Position numbers and translations under genes: made by a program
Shown here: piece by piece, positions 11,266-20,544 of the stretch
Numbering within the stretch: the stretch's first letter is position 1
Layout: each line of letters begins with the position of its first letter
Notes under the pieces: generated by a model
What the model was told of the DNA's origin: nothing
The model's database searches: none
The model's input: the letters and a program-made list of their open reading frames with translations, nothing else
NCBI GenBank assembly: GCA_029779475.1
Contig: JAKPAN010000033.1
Span: 17,054-81,053, forward strand
From: Pseudomonadota bacterium
Lineage (GTDB): Bacteria; Pseudomonadota; Gammaproteobacteria; Xanthomonadales; Rhodanobacteraceae
Direction: 5' to 3'
Length of the DNA stretch: 64,000 nucleotides

Positions 11266-14022
11266 ATGCCGCAGCGCCTCGTCCTCATCGACGGTTCCTC
11301 GTACCTGTACCGCGCGTTCCATGCGCTGCCGCCGCTGACCAACGCCATCGGCGAGCCGACCGGCGCGCTGTTCGGCGTGGTCAACATGCTGCGCGCGATC
11401 CTCAAGCAGAAGCCCGACTACGCGGCCTTCGTGCAGGACGCGCCCGGCCCGACGTTCCGCGACGAACTCTATCCCGCGGACAAGGCGACGCGGCAGGCCA
11501 CGCCCGACGATCTCATCGCGCAGGTCGAGCCGATGCTCGCGATCGTCGCCGCGCTCGGATTCCCGATCCTGCGCGTGTCCGGCGTGGAAGCCGACGACGT
11601 CATCGGCACGCTCGCCAGGCGCGCGGCCGCGGACGGCATCGACGTCGTCGTCTCGACCAGCGACAAGGACTTCGCCCAACTCGTCGCGCCCGGCATCACG
11701 CTGGTCAACACGATGACGAACACGACGCTGGATGCGGCCGGCATCGTCGAGAAATTCGGCGTGCGGCCGGAGCAGATCGTCGACTACCTCGCGCTCATGG
11801 GCGACAGCGTCGACAACATTCCCGGCGTCGAGAAATGCGGCCCGAAGACCGCGGCGAAGTGGCTGGCCGAATACGGCACGCTCGACGGCGTCATCGCGCA
11901 CGCGGCGGATGTCGGCGGCAAGATCGGCGAGAACCTGCGCAAGGCGCTGCCGCAACTGCCGCTGTCGCGCCAGCTCGCGACGATCAAAACCGACGTGCCG
12001 CTCGATCTCGGTCCGCGCGAACTGCCGCTGCGCGAACGCGACGTGGAAACCCTGCGCGGCCTGTACAAGCGCTACGAATTCAATGCGGCGCTCAAGGAAC
12101 TCGACGCGGGCAACGGCAGCGCAGCCGAAGCCGCGCTCGCGCCGGCGGTTGTCGCAGAAGAGGCTTCGGGCGAAGCCGGATCCGCCACGCCTGCCCGGGC
12201 ATCCGAACCCGCGGTCCCCGGCGAATACGACCTCGTCACCACGCCTGCGCAACTTGACGCGTGGCTCGACAAACTCCGCGCCGCGCCGCTGATCGCGTTC
12301 GACACCGAGACGACCTCGCTTGATCCGATGCTCGCCGACATCGTCGGCCTGTCGTTCGCCGTCGAGCCCGGTCGCGCGTGCTACATCCCGGTCGGCCACG
12401 ACTATCCCGGCGCGCCGGCGCAGTTGCCGCGCGACACGGTGCTTGCGGCGCTGAGGCCCATTCTCGAGGATCCCGCGCGGCCCAAGCTCGGCCAGCATGC
12501 GAAGTACGACATCAACGTGCTGTCGAGCGCGGGCATCGAAGTGCGCGGCGTCGAACACGACACGATGCTCGAATCCTACGTGCTGCATTCCACTTGGCGG
12601 CACGACATGGACACGCAGGCCAAGCGCGTGCTCGGCGTCGACACGATCCATTACGAGGACGTTGCCGGCAAGGGCGCGAAGCAGATTTCGTTTTCGCAGG
12701 TCGACGTCGACACCGCGTGCCGCTACGCCGCCGAAGACGCCGACATCACGCTGCGCCTGCATCTCGCGCAATGGCCGAAGTTCGATGGCGAACCGAAGCT
12801 GCGCTCGGTCTACGAAGCGATCGAAATGCCGCTCGTGCCCGTGCTCGCGCGCATGGAGCAACGCGGCGTGCTCATCGACGGCGTGGCGTTGAAGAAGCAG
12901 AGCCACGAACTCGCCAAGCGCATGCACGAGTTGACCGAGCGCGCCTACGCGCTCGCCGGCCACAGCTTCAGCCTCGACTCGACCAAACAGCTCGGCGCGA
13001 TCCTGTTCGACGAGCTGAAACTGCCCGTCGTCGTGAAGACGCCTGGCGGGCAACCTTCGACGAACGAAGAAGCGCTCGACGCGATCGCCGACCAGCACGA
13101 ACTGCCGCGCGTGATCCTCGACTATCGCGGCCTCGCGAAATTGCGCAGCACCTACACCGAAAAGCTCGCCGAAATCGTCAACCCGCGCACCGGCCGCGTG
13201 CATACGAGTTACGGCCAGGCGACGGCGGCGACTGGCCGCCTGTCCTCGTCCGATCCGAACCTGCAGAACATCCCGATCCGCACCGAGGAAGGCCGCAAGA
13301 TCCGGCAGGCCTTCGTCGCGCCGTCTGGCTGGAAGGTGGTGGCAGCGGATTATTCGCAGATCGAACTGCGCATCATGGCGCACCTGTCGGGCGACGCCGG
13401 TCTGCTCGCCGCGTTCCACGGCAACCAGGACGTGCACCGTGCGACCGCGGCCGAAGTGTTCGGTCTGCCGCCGAGCGAGGTCGATGCGAACCAGCGCCGC
13501 GCCGCGAAGGCGATCAACTTCGGCCTCATGTACGGCATGAGCGCGTTCGGCCTCGCGCGCCAGCTCGGCGTGCCGCGCGGCGAAGCGCAGGACTACATGG
13601 CGCGTTACTTCGCGCGCTATCCGGGCGTGGCGACGTTCATGGAGGAAACGCGCGAGCAGGCGCGGCGCGACGGTTATGTCGAAACGCTGTTCGGTCGCCG
13701 CCTGTATCTCGACTACATCAACTCGCGCAACCAGGCGCAGCGCGCGGGCGCCGAACGCGCCGCGATCAACGCGCCGATGCAGGGCACCGCGGCCGACATC
13801 ATCAAGCGCGCGATGATTTCCGTCGACGCTTGGCTCGCCGGGCAGGCCGATCGCGCACGCATGCTCATGCAAGTGCACGACGAACTCGTATTCGAAGTGC
13901 GCGAGGACGCAGTCGAAGAGATCGTCGCCGGCGTCCGCGAGCGCATGTCGGGCGCGGCGCAGCTGTCGGTGCCGCTCGTCGTCGACGTCGGCGTCGGCGC
14001 GAACTGGGACGAGGCGCATTGA
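11266..14022 (+). CDS. polA: DNA polymerase I
   Basis: This 918-residue protein has all three classical domains. The N-terminal 5'-3' exonuclease begins LVLIDGSSYLYRAF and contains GVEADDVIG. The 3'-5' proofreading domain is present with its DTETTSLD metal-binding motif near residue 346, so proofreading is probably active. The polymerase domain shows motif A (VVAADYSQIELRIMAHLSG), the RRAAKAINFGLMYGMS finger helix and motif C (QVHDELVFEV). It acts in Okazaki fragment processing and repair. The ATG at 11266 gives the usual N-terminus. A candidate C-rich-loop sRNA follows the gene, as in related genera. Confidence 0.98.
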   Translation: MPQRLVLIDGSSYLYRAFHALPPLTNAIGEPTGALFGVVNMLRAILKQKPDYAAFVQDAPGPTFRDELYPADKATRQATPDDLIAQVEPMLAIVAALGFPILRVSGVEADDVIGTLARRAAADGIDVVVSTSDKDFAQLVAPGITLVNTMTNTTLDAAGIVEKFGVRPEQIVDYLALMGDSVDNIPGVEKCGPKTAAKWLAEYGTLDGVIAHAADVGGKIGENLRKALPQLPLSRQLATIKTDVPLDLGPRELPLRERDVETLRGLYKRYEFNAALKELDAGNGSAAEAALAPAVVAEEASGEAGSATPARASEPAVPGEYDLVTTPAQLDAWLDKLRAAPLIAFDTETTSLDPMLADIVGLSFAVEPGRACYIPVGHDYPGAPAQLPRDTVLAALRPILEDPARPKLGQHAKYDINVLSSAGIEVRGVEHDTMLESYVLHSTWRHDMDTQAKRVLGVDTIHYEDVAGKGAKQISFSQVDVDTACRYAAEDADITLRLHLAQWPKFDGEPKLRSVYEAIEMPLVPVLARMEQRGVLIDGVALKKQSHELAKRMHELTERAYALAGHSFSLDSTKQLGAILFDELKLPVVVKTPGGQPSTNEEALDAIADQHELPRVILDYRGLAKLRSTYTEKLAEIVNPRTGRVHTSYGQATAATGRLSSSDPNLQNIPIRTEEGRKIRQAFVAPSGWKVVAADYSQIELRIMAHLSGDAGLLAAFHGNQDVHRATAAEVFGLPPSEVDANQRRAAKAINFGLMYGMSAFGLARQLGVPRGEAQDYMARYFARYPGVATFMEETREQARRDGYVETLFGRRLYLDYINSRNQAQRAGAERAAINAPMQGTAADIIKRAMISVDAWLAGQADRARMLMQVHDELVFEVREDAVEEIVAGVRERMSGAAQLSVPLVVDVGVGANWDEAH

Positions 14023-14119
14023 CGGCGACGGTTCTGTTTCGCGAGCAATGGAAAAAATTTCATCCGAATCATATGGTTGCTATCCGGCTGTTGCGCAGAT
14101 GAATCCGTGATAAATGCAT

Positions 14120-14290
14120 CCGACGGCGTACTGGAAACTTTTCCCCTCTGTCCCGATCTATGTACCCGGACGCACGCAACGGCGTCCCGGTTGACTCACC
14201 TCCCTGAGTGCAACCCCGAAGTTCCGATCCCTCCCCAGATCGGTCTTCCCCGCCCCGAGGGCTCCCCCTGGCCCTCGGGGCTTTTCTTTT
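14120..14290 (+). ncRNA. Candidate sX13-type small RNA downstream of polA
   Basis: The segment contains no gene but folds into a chain of hairpins. The first is an imperfect stem, ACCCGGACGC (14164–14173) with GCGTCCCGGT (14182–14191). The second is ACTCA/TGAGT (14194–14209) with loop CCTCCC. The third is CCGATC/GATCGG (14224–14243) with loop CCTCCCCA. The last is a terminator stem (14253–14280) with loop TCCCCCTG and a T-rich tail. Ahead of them is an unpaired stretch with CCCC. Xanthomonas sX13 RNA is encoded directly behind polA and presents C-rich loops that pair with ribosome-binding sites. Position and architecture match that RNA. The 5' end is approximate; GATAAA at 14109–14114 could be the -10 element. 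Confidence 0.72.
14253..14290 (+). terminator. Rho-independent terminator of the candidate sRNA
   Basis: A perfect 10-bp GC-rich stem, CCCCGAGGGC with GCCCTCGGGG, closes an 8-base loop and is followed by CTTTTCTTTT. It ends the predicted sRNA. Confidence 0.88.
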
Positions 14291-14603
14291 CTGCGATCCG
14301 TCCGGAATCGCTGCGGCTTGCAAGGCTCGGGACGCGTCGCCCGGGCTCGCCTGCAGCAAGTTCATCTGCAGCCCATACAGCCGTGCTTCTCGCGAGCCGC
14401 GTGGTTTCGAAAAGGGCTTGGGCGCGACCGCAGAAGGCAGGCTCCCGGTACGTTCGCAGTTGCTTTCGACCGAGAACGTCATGTTGGCCGGATTTTTTGC
14501 GGCTGGACGTATGCCAGTCACGTTGCGCCTTCGCGGCGACATGACCAAGCCTTTGCGACGGAGTCCCGAAGGCCGGGCTGTCTCTACGCCAAGCGGTGGC
14601 GTG
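14291..14603. other. Non-coding stretch between sRNA terminator and acyl ligase gene
   Basis: I see no convincing gene here. The first bases (14292–14313) contain a GCGATCC...ATCGC near-palindrome that recurs just behind another terminator at 47242. The rest is GC-rich with an open frame on +, but no start, ribosome site or recognisable domain supports translation. It probably holds the 3' untranslated tail of the convergent acyl ligase gene. Confidence 0.4.
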
Positions 14604-15956
14604 TCAAGTCGCCAAAGCGGCGAGCAACGCCGCACGCGGCAGCTTGCCGGTGCCGTTGCGCGGCAGCGCGGCGACCTTGCGCAGCGGGCGCGGCAGGAAG
14701 GCGGCGTCGATCGAGTGGCGCAGTTCGTCGAGCAGGTCGGTTTCCGAGCGCGTCGGCGCGACCACGAGCGCGGCGATGCGGCGCACGCCGAACGCGTCGG
14801 CCTCGTCGAGCTGGATGACGACGGCGTCCTCGACGCCGCGCAGCGCGGCGAGGCGCCGCGTGAGGTCGCCGAGCGAGGCGCGCTTGCCGGCGATCTCGAC
14901 GAGGTCGGCATGGCGGCCGCACAGGCGGAAGCGGTTGTCGGGCAGCAATTCGACGAGATCGGCGAGCGCAACCGGCGTTTCGAAATGCGCGGCATCGACG
15001 AGCGTGCCGTCGGGTTGCGGACGCAGCGCGATGCCGTCGCGCAATTGCCAATCCTCGCCGAGCGCGCAGCGGCGTTGTGCGATGACGCAGGTTTCGGTGG
15101 AGCCGAACACTTCGACGACGGGTGCGCCGTAGCGCGCTTCCGCGGCGGCGGCGAGTTCCTGCGGCAACGGCGCCGTCGCCGAGGTGATCGCCGCGAGCGG
15201 CGGCAATTCGAGCGGTTCGCGCAGCAGCGCGCGCAGGTGCACGGGCGTGGTCACCAGCACGCGCGGCGCGTCGACGCGCGCCAGCGCGGCGGCGACGTCG
15301 GCCGGGAACAGCGGATGCCCGTCGTGCACGGCGAACGGCGCGAGCAGCGGCAGCAGCACCGACATCTCGATGCCGTACATGTGCTGCGGTGGCACGGTGG
15401 CGACGACGTGCGCGGTTGTCGAGCCGGGCAGGAATTCGCGCAATCCGCGCGCATTCGCCGCGGTGCTCGCTCGGAACGAGGCCCAGGTTTTCGCATGTGG
15501 CTTCGGCTGGCCGGTGCTGCCGGAGGTGAAACCGATGGCGACGGTCTGCGCGGCGTCGATTCGCGGAACCGTCGTCGCGCGGCCGGTCGCGCCGAGCGCC
15601 GGGATGCGCCGCACCGACGCGCCGAATGCGTCGCTGTCGCCGAGCGCGTAACTGGCGGGATACGCAGCGAGCGTTTCCGCGATCGCGGCCGGCGTGCGCG
15701 CGGCGGGCAACAGGTTGGTCTGGCCGCGGCTGGCGATCGCGCAGAAGGCGGCGAGGAAGGCGTAGCGGTCTTCGCAGAGGTTGATCGCGCAAGCGCGATC
15801 GGGGAGTTGGGCGGCGATCGCCGCGACGTCGGCGAGGAAGCTGCCGGTGTCGACGGGGCGTCCATTCCGCCACGCGACGATGCGCGCACCGTCGGTGTCG
15901 CCCAGCAACGGCTGCTGCGCGCCACCCAGTGCGCGCGATTCCACAACGGCCGACAT
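14604..15956 (-). CDS. AMP-dependent acyl/aryl ligase, aryl-polyene type
   Basis: This 450-residue adenylate-forming enzyme activates a carboxylic acid with ATP. The phosphate-binding motif GFTSGSTGQPK lies near residue 143–153. The adenine-binding FGSTE follows, then the hinge-region GRHADLVEIAGKR, and the catalytic lysine is in NGTGKLPRAAL near the C-terminus. It is shorter than typical acyl-CoA synthetases (about 520–560 residues), as are the ligases of aryl-polyene clusters that load a hydroxybenzoate-type starter. It lies 6 kb from the ketosynthase genes, with hemF and polA between them. Substrate assignment is inference from the ketosynthases nearby. Confidence 0.8.
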   Translation of the reverse strand: MSAVVESRALGGAQQPLLGDTDGARIVAWRNGRPVDTGSFLADVAAIAAQLPDRACAINLCEDRYAFLAAFCAIASRGQTNLLPAARTPAAIAETLAAYPASYALGDSDAFGASVRRIPALGATGRATTVPRIDAAQTVAIGFTSGSTGQPKPHAKTWASFRASTAANARGLREFLPGSTTAHVVATVPPQHMYGIEMSVLLPLLAPFAVHDGHPLFPADVAAALARVDAPRVLVTTPVHLRALLREPLELPPLAAITSATAPLPQELAAAAEARYGAPVVEVFGSTETCVIAQRRCALGEDWQLRDGIALRPQPDGTLVDAAHFETPVALADLVELLPDNRFRLCGRHADLVEIAGKRASLGDLTRRLAALRGVEDAVVIQLDEADAFGVRRIAALVVAPTRSETDLLDELRHSIDAAFLPRPLRKVAALPRNGTGKLPRAALLAALAT

Positions 15957-15972
15957 CCTCGCCCTCCCGCGA

Positions 15973-16542
15973 TCAGCTTCTCAGGTTTTCCCCGCTGATA
16001 GCGTCGCGGATTGGCGTCGGCCGCTCAAGTCCCCCGGTTGCGGCCTTCAGGATCGCCGCCAGCGCATCGCCGAACGAGGCGCGCACTTCTTCGGCCGTGC
16101 GCGCGGGCGGCTCGCCGTGGCGGTTCGCGCTGGTCGAGACGACCGCGCCGCCGAATGCGCGGCACAGTTCCGCAGCAGGCGGATGCGCCGTGACGCGCAG
16201 CGCGATGCCGGCGTGACCGCCGGCGATCCATGCCGGCACGTCGGCGGCGCGCGGGAAGATCCACGTGTGCGGGCCGGGCCACGTCGCGCGAGCGCGCGCC
16301 AGCGCGTCGGCGGGCGTGCGCGCGAGGTCGATGTACGGCGCGATCTGCTCGAAGTCCGCGCCGATCAGCAACACGCCCTGCGTCGGCGGGCGCTGCTTGA
16401 GTGCGAACAGCCTGTCGAACGCCGTGCGGTCGTGCGGATCGCAGCCGAGGCCGAAAACGGCCTCGGTGGGATAGGCGACGACGCCGCCGGCGCGCAAGGC
16501 GGCGGCGCAATCGAGAAGGGCTTTTTCCGCCTGCCGATGCAT
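15973..16542 (-). CDS. tsaC: Threonylcarbamoyl-AMP synthase (Sua5/YrdC/TsaC family)
   Basis: This 189-residue single-domain protein makes threonylcarbamoyl-AMP, the intermediate for t6A37 in ANN-decoding tRNAs. Family blocks include the substrate-binding VAYPTEAVFGLGCDP (residues 22–36), LFALKQRPPTQGVLLI, WPGPHTWIFP, GIALRVTAHP and VVSTSANRHGEPP. The length fits the short TsaC form without the Sua5 C-terminal domain. It lies 45 bases downstream of topA on the same strand, a neighbourhood shared with other gammaproteobacteria. Confidence 0.93.
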   Translation of the reverse strand: MHRQAEKALLDCAAALRAGGVVAYPTEAVFGLGCDPHDRTAFDRLFALKQRPPTQGVLLIGADFEQIAPYIDLARTPADALARARATWPGPHTWIFPRAADVPAWIAGGHAGIALRVTAHPPAAELCRAFGGAVVSTSANRHGEPPARTAEEVRASFGDALAAILKAATGGLERPTPIRDAISGENLRS

Positions 16543-16587
16543 GCGAACCCGGGACCCGTCGTGTCGACGTAGGCCGCGCGGTCTTCC

Positions 16588-19077
16588 TCAGCGCGCCGCT
16601 TTTTTCGCGGCGGCTTTCTTTGCCGGCGCTTTCTTGACGGCCTTCTTGGTTGACGCTTTCTTGGCGGCCTTCTTCGCGGGCGCTTTTTTCGCCGCTGCCT
16701 TCTTCGTCGCCGGTTTTTCGGCAGCGGCCTTTTTCGCCGGCGCGGCCTTGGCAGCCTTGCCCTTGCCGAAGCGACCGCCGCCGCGTTTCGGGCGGAACGG
16801 CGCCGCGGCGAGGAGTTCGACGCATTCGGCTTCGGTCAGCTCGCTCGGTTCCTTGTCCTTGGGGATCTTCGCGTTCTTGTCGCCGTCGGTGATGTACGGG
16901 CCGTAGCGGCCGTTGAGCACCTGGATGCCGTTGCCGAAATCCTTGATCGTGCGGTTGGCGATCATTTCGGCCTTCTCGCGCACCAGTTGCAGCGCGCGTT
17001 CGAGTTCGATCGTGTACGGATCGTCCTCGGGTTTGAGCGAGGCGTACATCGCGCCGTGCTTCACGAACGGGCCGAAGCGGCCGACGCCGACGGTGATCTC
17101 CTCGCCGTCGGGCGCCGTGCCGAGGTTGCGCGGCAGCTTGAATAGCTCAAGCGCTTCCTCGAGCGTGATCGTGTGCATGCTCTGGCCGGTGCGAAGACTC
17201 GCGAACTTCGGCTTGTCCTCGTCGTCCTTGGTGCCGATCTGCGCGAACGGCCCGTAGCGGCCCAGGCGCACCTGCACCGGCTTGCCGGACTTCGGATCGG
17301 TGCCGAGCTCGCGCGCGCCGGTCGCTTCTGAGCGGTCGACGGTTTCGTTCTTGTCGTCGACGGTCGCCTTGAACGGCTTCCAGAATTTTTCGAGCAGCGG
17401 CACCCATTCCTCTTCGCCGCGGCTGACGGCGTCGAGTTCGTCTTCGAGCTTGGCGGTGAAGTCGTAGTCGACGTACTGCGTGAAATGCCCGGACAGGAAT
17501 TTCGCGACCGCGCGGCCGACGTCGGTCGGCTTGAAGCGGCGGCTGTCGAGAATCACGTATTCGCGGTTGAGCAGCACCTGGATGATGCTCGCGTAGGTCG
17601 ACGGGCGGCCGATGCCGTATTCCTCGAGCGCCTTGACGAGCGACGCTTCCGAATAACGCGGCGGCGGTTCGGTGAAGTGCTGGTCGGCTTCGATCGAGGC
17701 GATCGGTACGGCTTCGCCGATCGTCATCTTCGGCAGTTTGCGGCCTTCGTCGTCGTCCTCGGCGTTCTTCGCGTCGCGGCCTTCCTCGTACACGGCGAGG
17801 AAGCCCGGGTCGACGACCGTCGTGCCGCTTGCGCGGAACATCGAATCGCCGCCGGCATCGAGGTCGACGCTGACCGTGTTCAAGGTCGCGTGCTGCATCT
17901 GGCTCGCGACGGCGCGCTTCCAGATGAGTTCGTACAACTTGCGCTGTTCGTCATTGAGGAAATGCGCAATGTCCTTCGGGCGATGCGCAGCCGTGGTCGG
18001 GCGGATCGCCTCGTGCGCTTCCTGCGCATTCTTGGACTTGTTGCGATAGAAATGCGGCTGCTCCGGCAGCGCGCGCGGGCCGAAATCACGGCCGATGACT
18101 TCGCGCAGTTCGGTGATCGCATCCGCCGACAGCGACACCGCGTCGGTACGCATGTAGGTGATGAGGCCGACCACGCCTTCGTCGCCGAGCGCGACGCCTT
18201 CGTACAGGCCCTGCGCGATCTTCATCGTGCGGCTGGTCGAGAAGCCGAGCTTGCGGGCGGCTTCCTGCTGCAAGGTCGAAGTGGTGAACGGCGGCGACGG
18301 ACGGCGCTTGCGCTCCTTCGATTCGACGTTGGCGACGACGAGGCGGCCTTGCGCCGAGCGCAGCAACGCGTCGCGCGCGGCGTGCGCGTCGACTTCGTTG
18401 GTGAGATCGAACTGCTCGAACTTCTTGCCGCGCAGCTTGAGCAGGCGCGCGCTGAAACGCTGGTCGGGATGCGCGCAATCGGCTTCGATCGTCCAGTATT
18501 CGCGCGCCTTGAAGGCTTCGATTTCCTCCTCGCGCTCGACGATCATGCGCAGCGCGGGCGATTGCACGCGGCCGGCGGAGAGGCCGCGCTGCACCTTGCG
18601 CCAGAGCACCGGCGACAGGTTGAAGCCGACGAGGTAGTCGAGCGCGCGGCGCGCCTGCTGCGCGTTGACCAGATCCATCGATAGCGCGCGCGGGTTGGCG
18701 ACGGCTTCCTTGATCGCGCGCGGCGTGATTTCGCTGAACACGACGCGGTGGACTTCCTTGCCTTCGAGCAACTTGCGCTGCTTGAGGATTTCCGCGATGT
18801 GCCAGGAAATCGCCTCGCCTTCGCGATCCAAGTCGGTCGCGAGATAGAGGCTGTCGGCGACCTTGGCCGCCTTGGCGATCGCGTCGACGTGCTTTTCGTT
18901 GCGCTCGATCACTTCGTAATTCATCTTGAAGTGATGCGCCGGATCGACCGCGCCTTCCTTCGGCACGAGGTCGCGCACATGGCCGTAGGACGCCAGCACG
19001 TGGAAGTCCTTGCCGAGGTATTTGTTGATCGTCTTGGCCTTGGCGGGCGACTCGACGATCAGGAGGTTCTTTGCCAT
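16588..19077 (-). CDS. topA: DNA topoisomerase I (omega protein)
   Basis: This 829-residue type IA topoisomerase relaxes negative supercoils. The TOPRIM domain starts the protein (NLLIVESPAKAKTINKYLG). The catalytic tyrosine is Y308 in GLITYMRTDAVSLS. The C-terminal part contains three topoisomerase C-terminal repeats, each with an RYGPF/RFGPF/RYGPY core, in place of the Cys4 zinc fingers of the E. coli enzyme. The last ~60 residues form a Lys/Ala tail of KKA, AKK and PAKK units, like histone H1-type tails, which should add non-specific DNA binding. The ATG is at 19075–19077. A DUF494 (smg) gene, usual between dprA and topA in relatives, is absent. Confidence 0.97.
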   Translation of the reverse strand: MAKNLLIVESPAKAKTINKYLGKDFHVLASYGHVRDLVPKEGAVDPAHHFKMNYEVIERNEKHVDAIAKAAKVADSLYLATDLDREGEAISWHIAEILKQRKLLEGKEVHRVVFSEITPRAIKEAVANPRALSMDLVNAQQARRALDYLVGFNLSPVLWRKVQRGLSAGRVQSPALRMIVEREEEIEAFKAREYWTIEADCAHPDQRFSARLLKLRGKKFEQFDLTNEVDAHAARDALLRSAQGRLVVANVESKERKRRPSPPFTTSTLQQEAARKLGFSTSRTMKIAQGLYEGVALGDEGVVGLITYMRTDAVSLSADAITELREVIGRDFGPRALPEQPHFYRNKSKNAQEAHEAIRPTTAAHRPKDIAHFLNDEQRKLYELIWKRAVASQMQHATLNTVSVDLDAGGDSMFRASGTTVVDPGFLAVYEEGRDAKNAEDDDEGRKLPKMTIGEAVPIASIEADQHFTEPPPRYSEASLVKALEEYGIGRPSTYASIIQVLLNREYVILDSRRFKPTDVGRAVAKFLSGHFTQYVDYDFTAKLEDELDAVSRGEEEWVPLLEKFWKPFKATVDDKNETVDRSEATGARELGTDPKSGKPVQVRLGRYGPFAQIGTKDDEDKPKFASLRTGQSMHTITLEEALELFKLPRNLGTAPDGEEITVGVGRFGPFVKHGAMYASLKPEDDPYTIELERALQLVREKAEMIANRTIKDFGNGIQVLNGRYGPYITDGDKNAKIPKDKEPSELTEAECVELLAAAPFRPKRGGGRFGKGKAAKAAPAKKAAAEKPATKKAAAKKAPAKKAAKKASTKKAVKKAPAKKAAAKKAAR

Positions 19078-19309
19078 GCGATTCCTTGGCCGCGCCCGGC
19101 CTGGGCGCGAAAGAGGGTTGCTGCGGCGCAGCGGCCGTGCCTTTTCTAGTGGAAACACGCCGCGCCGCGGGCTGTCAAGCCGCAATGGCGCAAACGTCGA
19201 TCCGATGCGACCCGGCGGTCATGGGGGCGCGGGGCGGTGGGTGCAAGCGGCAGGGGCGCGTTGTGCGCATCTGGTCGCGAAATGACGGGAACGTCGGCCA
19301 AGCGCGCCA

Positions 19310-20461
19310 TCATCTCACGCGCCGAGCGTATCCACCGCCGGCTGCGACGACTTCGCCTTCGAGTTCGAGCATGAGCAGCATCGACGCCAACGCCGGCACG
19401 GCGAGGCCGCTGCGCGCGGCGAGCGCGTCGATGTCGAGGGGGTCGGTTTCGAGCGCGGCGAACAGGCGCGCGTAATCGGGGTCGGCGGCGCGCGTGGAGG
19501 GCGCGGCCGCGATGGCGTCGGCGGTGTCCGCGCCCGGCGCGTCGAGCCGTTCGCGCAGGCTGGCGCCCAGGCGGCGCGCGAGCGGGGCGAGCTCGTCGAC
19601 GATCTCGGCGGTCGTCTCGACGAGCTTGGCGCCCTGGCGGATCAGCTGGTGGCAACCGCGCGCGAGCGGGTTGTGGATCGAGCCGGGGATCGCGAACACC
19701 TCGCGGCCGGCTTCGGTCGCGTTGCGCGCGGTGATGAGCGCGCCCGAACGCGTGCCGGCCTCGACCACGAGTGTGCCGAGCGCGAGCCCGGCAATGACGC
19801 GGTTGCGGCGCGGGAAATGCGTTTCGTGCGCGGGCGTGCCCGGCGGGAACTGGCTGACCAGCACGCCGTGCGCGGCGATGTCGCGCGCGAGCGCGGCCTG
19901 CCGCGCCGGGTAGACGCGATCCGGGCCGGTGCCGAGCACGGCGATCGTCGCCGCGCCGGCGTCGAGCGCGCCGCGATGCGCGGCGGTGTCGATGCCTTCG
20001 GCGAGACCGCTGGTGATCGCGAAACCAGCGGCGCCGAGCGTGCGGGCGAAGGCCTCGGCGTTGGCATTGCCGCCCGGCGTCGCGTTGCGGCTGCCGACGA
20101 TGGCGACCTGCGGTTGCCACAGCGCGGTCGTGTCGCCGACGACGAACAGCGCGGCGGGCGCGCCGGGCGCCTCCTTGAGCAGGGACGGGAATTCGGCGCT
20201 GTCGCAGGTCAGCAGCGCGTGGGCGGGTTCGGCGAGCCAGACGAGGTCGTCGGCGATGCGTGGCATGTCGGGCGCGCGTAGCCAGTCGCGGCATGCCGCC
20301 TCGCACGCGCGCGGGTGCGCGCCGCGTCGCGCGGCCGCGAGCGCGGCGCGGATGCCGCCGTGCGCGGCGAGCAGCTCGCGCAACGTCGCCGGGCCGAGCC
20401 CGGGCGCGCGCAGCAGGATCAGCCAGGCTTCGAGGTCGGCGTGGTGGGTGTCGACGTGCAT
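19310..20461 (-). CDS. dprA: DNA processing protein DprA/Smf
   Basis: This 383-residue protein binds incoming single-stranded DNA and loads RecA during natural transformation. The Rossmann-like core contains VAIVGSRNAT, SGLAEGIDTAAH (about residues 154–165), AVLGTGPDRVYP, SQFPPGTPAHETHFPRRN and VVEAGTRSGALIT, all family signatures. The final ~65 residues form a winged-helix domain (PLDIDALAARSGLAVPAL). A SAM-like N-terminal region precedes the core. It is about 80 bases downstream of the LysM gene on the same strand, behind a hairpin that may partly terminate that transcript. Confidence 0.96.
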   Translation of the reverse strand: MHVDTHHADLEAWLILLRAPGLGPATLRELLAAHGGIRAALAAARRGAHPRACEAACRDWLRAPDMPRIADDLVWLAEPAHALLTCDSAEFPSLLKEAPGAPAALFVVGDTTALWQPQVAIVGSRNATPGGNANAEAFARTLGAAGFAITSGLAEGIDTAAHRGALDAGAATIAVLGTGPDRVYPARQAALARDIAAHGVLVSQFPPGTPAHETHFPRRNRVIAGLALGTLVVEAGTRSGALITARNATEAGREVFAIPGSIHNPLARGCHQLIRQGAKLVETTAEIVDELAPLARRLGASLRERLDAPGADTADAIAAAPSTRAADPDYARLFAALETDPLDIDALAARSGLAVPALASMLLMLELEGEVVAAGGGYARRVR

Positions 20462-20490
20462 CGCGCCAGTCTAGCGGGCACCGAAAACGA

Positions 20491-20520
20491 ACACGGCGCG
20501 AAGTTGCCTTCGCGCCGTGT
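20491..20520 (-). terminator. Hairpin between LysM gene and dprA
   Basis: A perfect 13-bp inverted repeat, ACACGGCGCGAAG with CTTCGCGCCGTGT, encloses TTGC. On the minus strand TCGTTTTCGG follows, a modest T-run. It probably terminates or attenuates the LysM transcript before dprA. Confidence 0.6.
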
Positions 20521-20544
20521 AGGAAAAAGCGGATTGGACGCCGG

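Noticed and set aside
14208..15998. Long plus-strand open frame covering the sRNA terminator and the acyl ligase gene
   Set aside because: It starts inside the sRNA hairpins and runs antisense to a clear adenylate-forming enzyme; its composition is that of a shadow frame.
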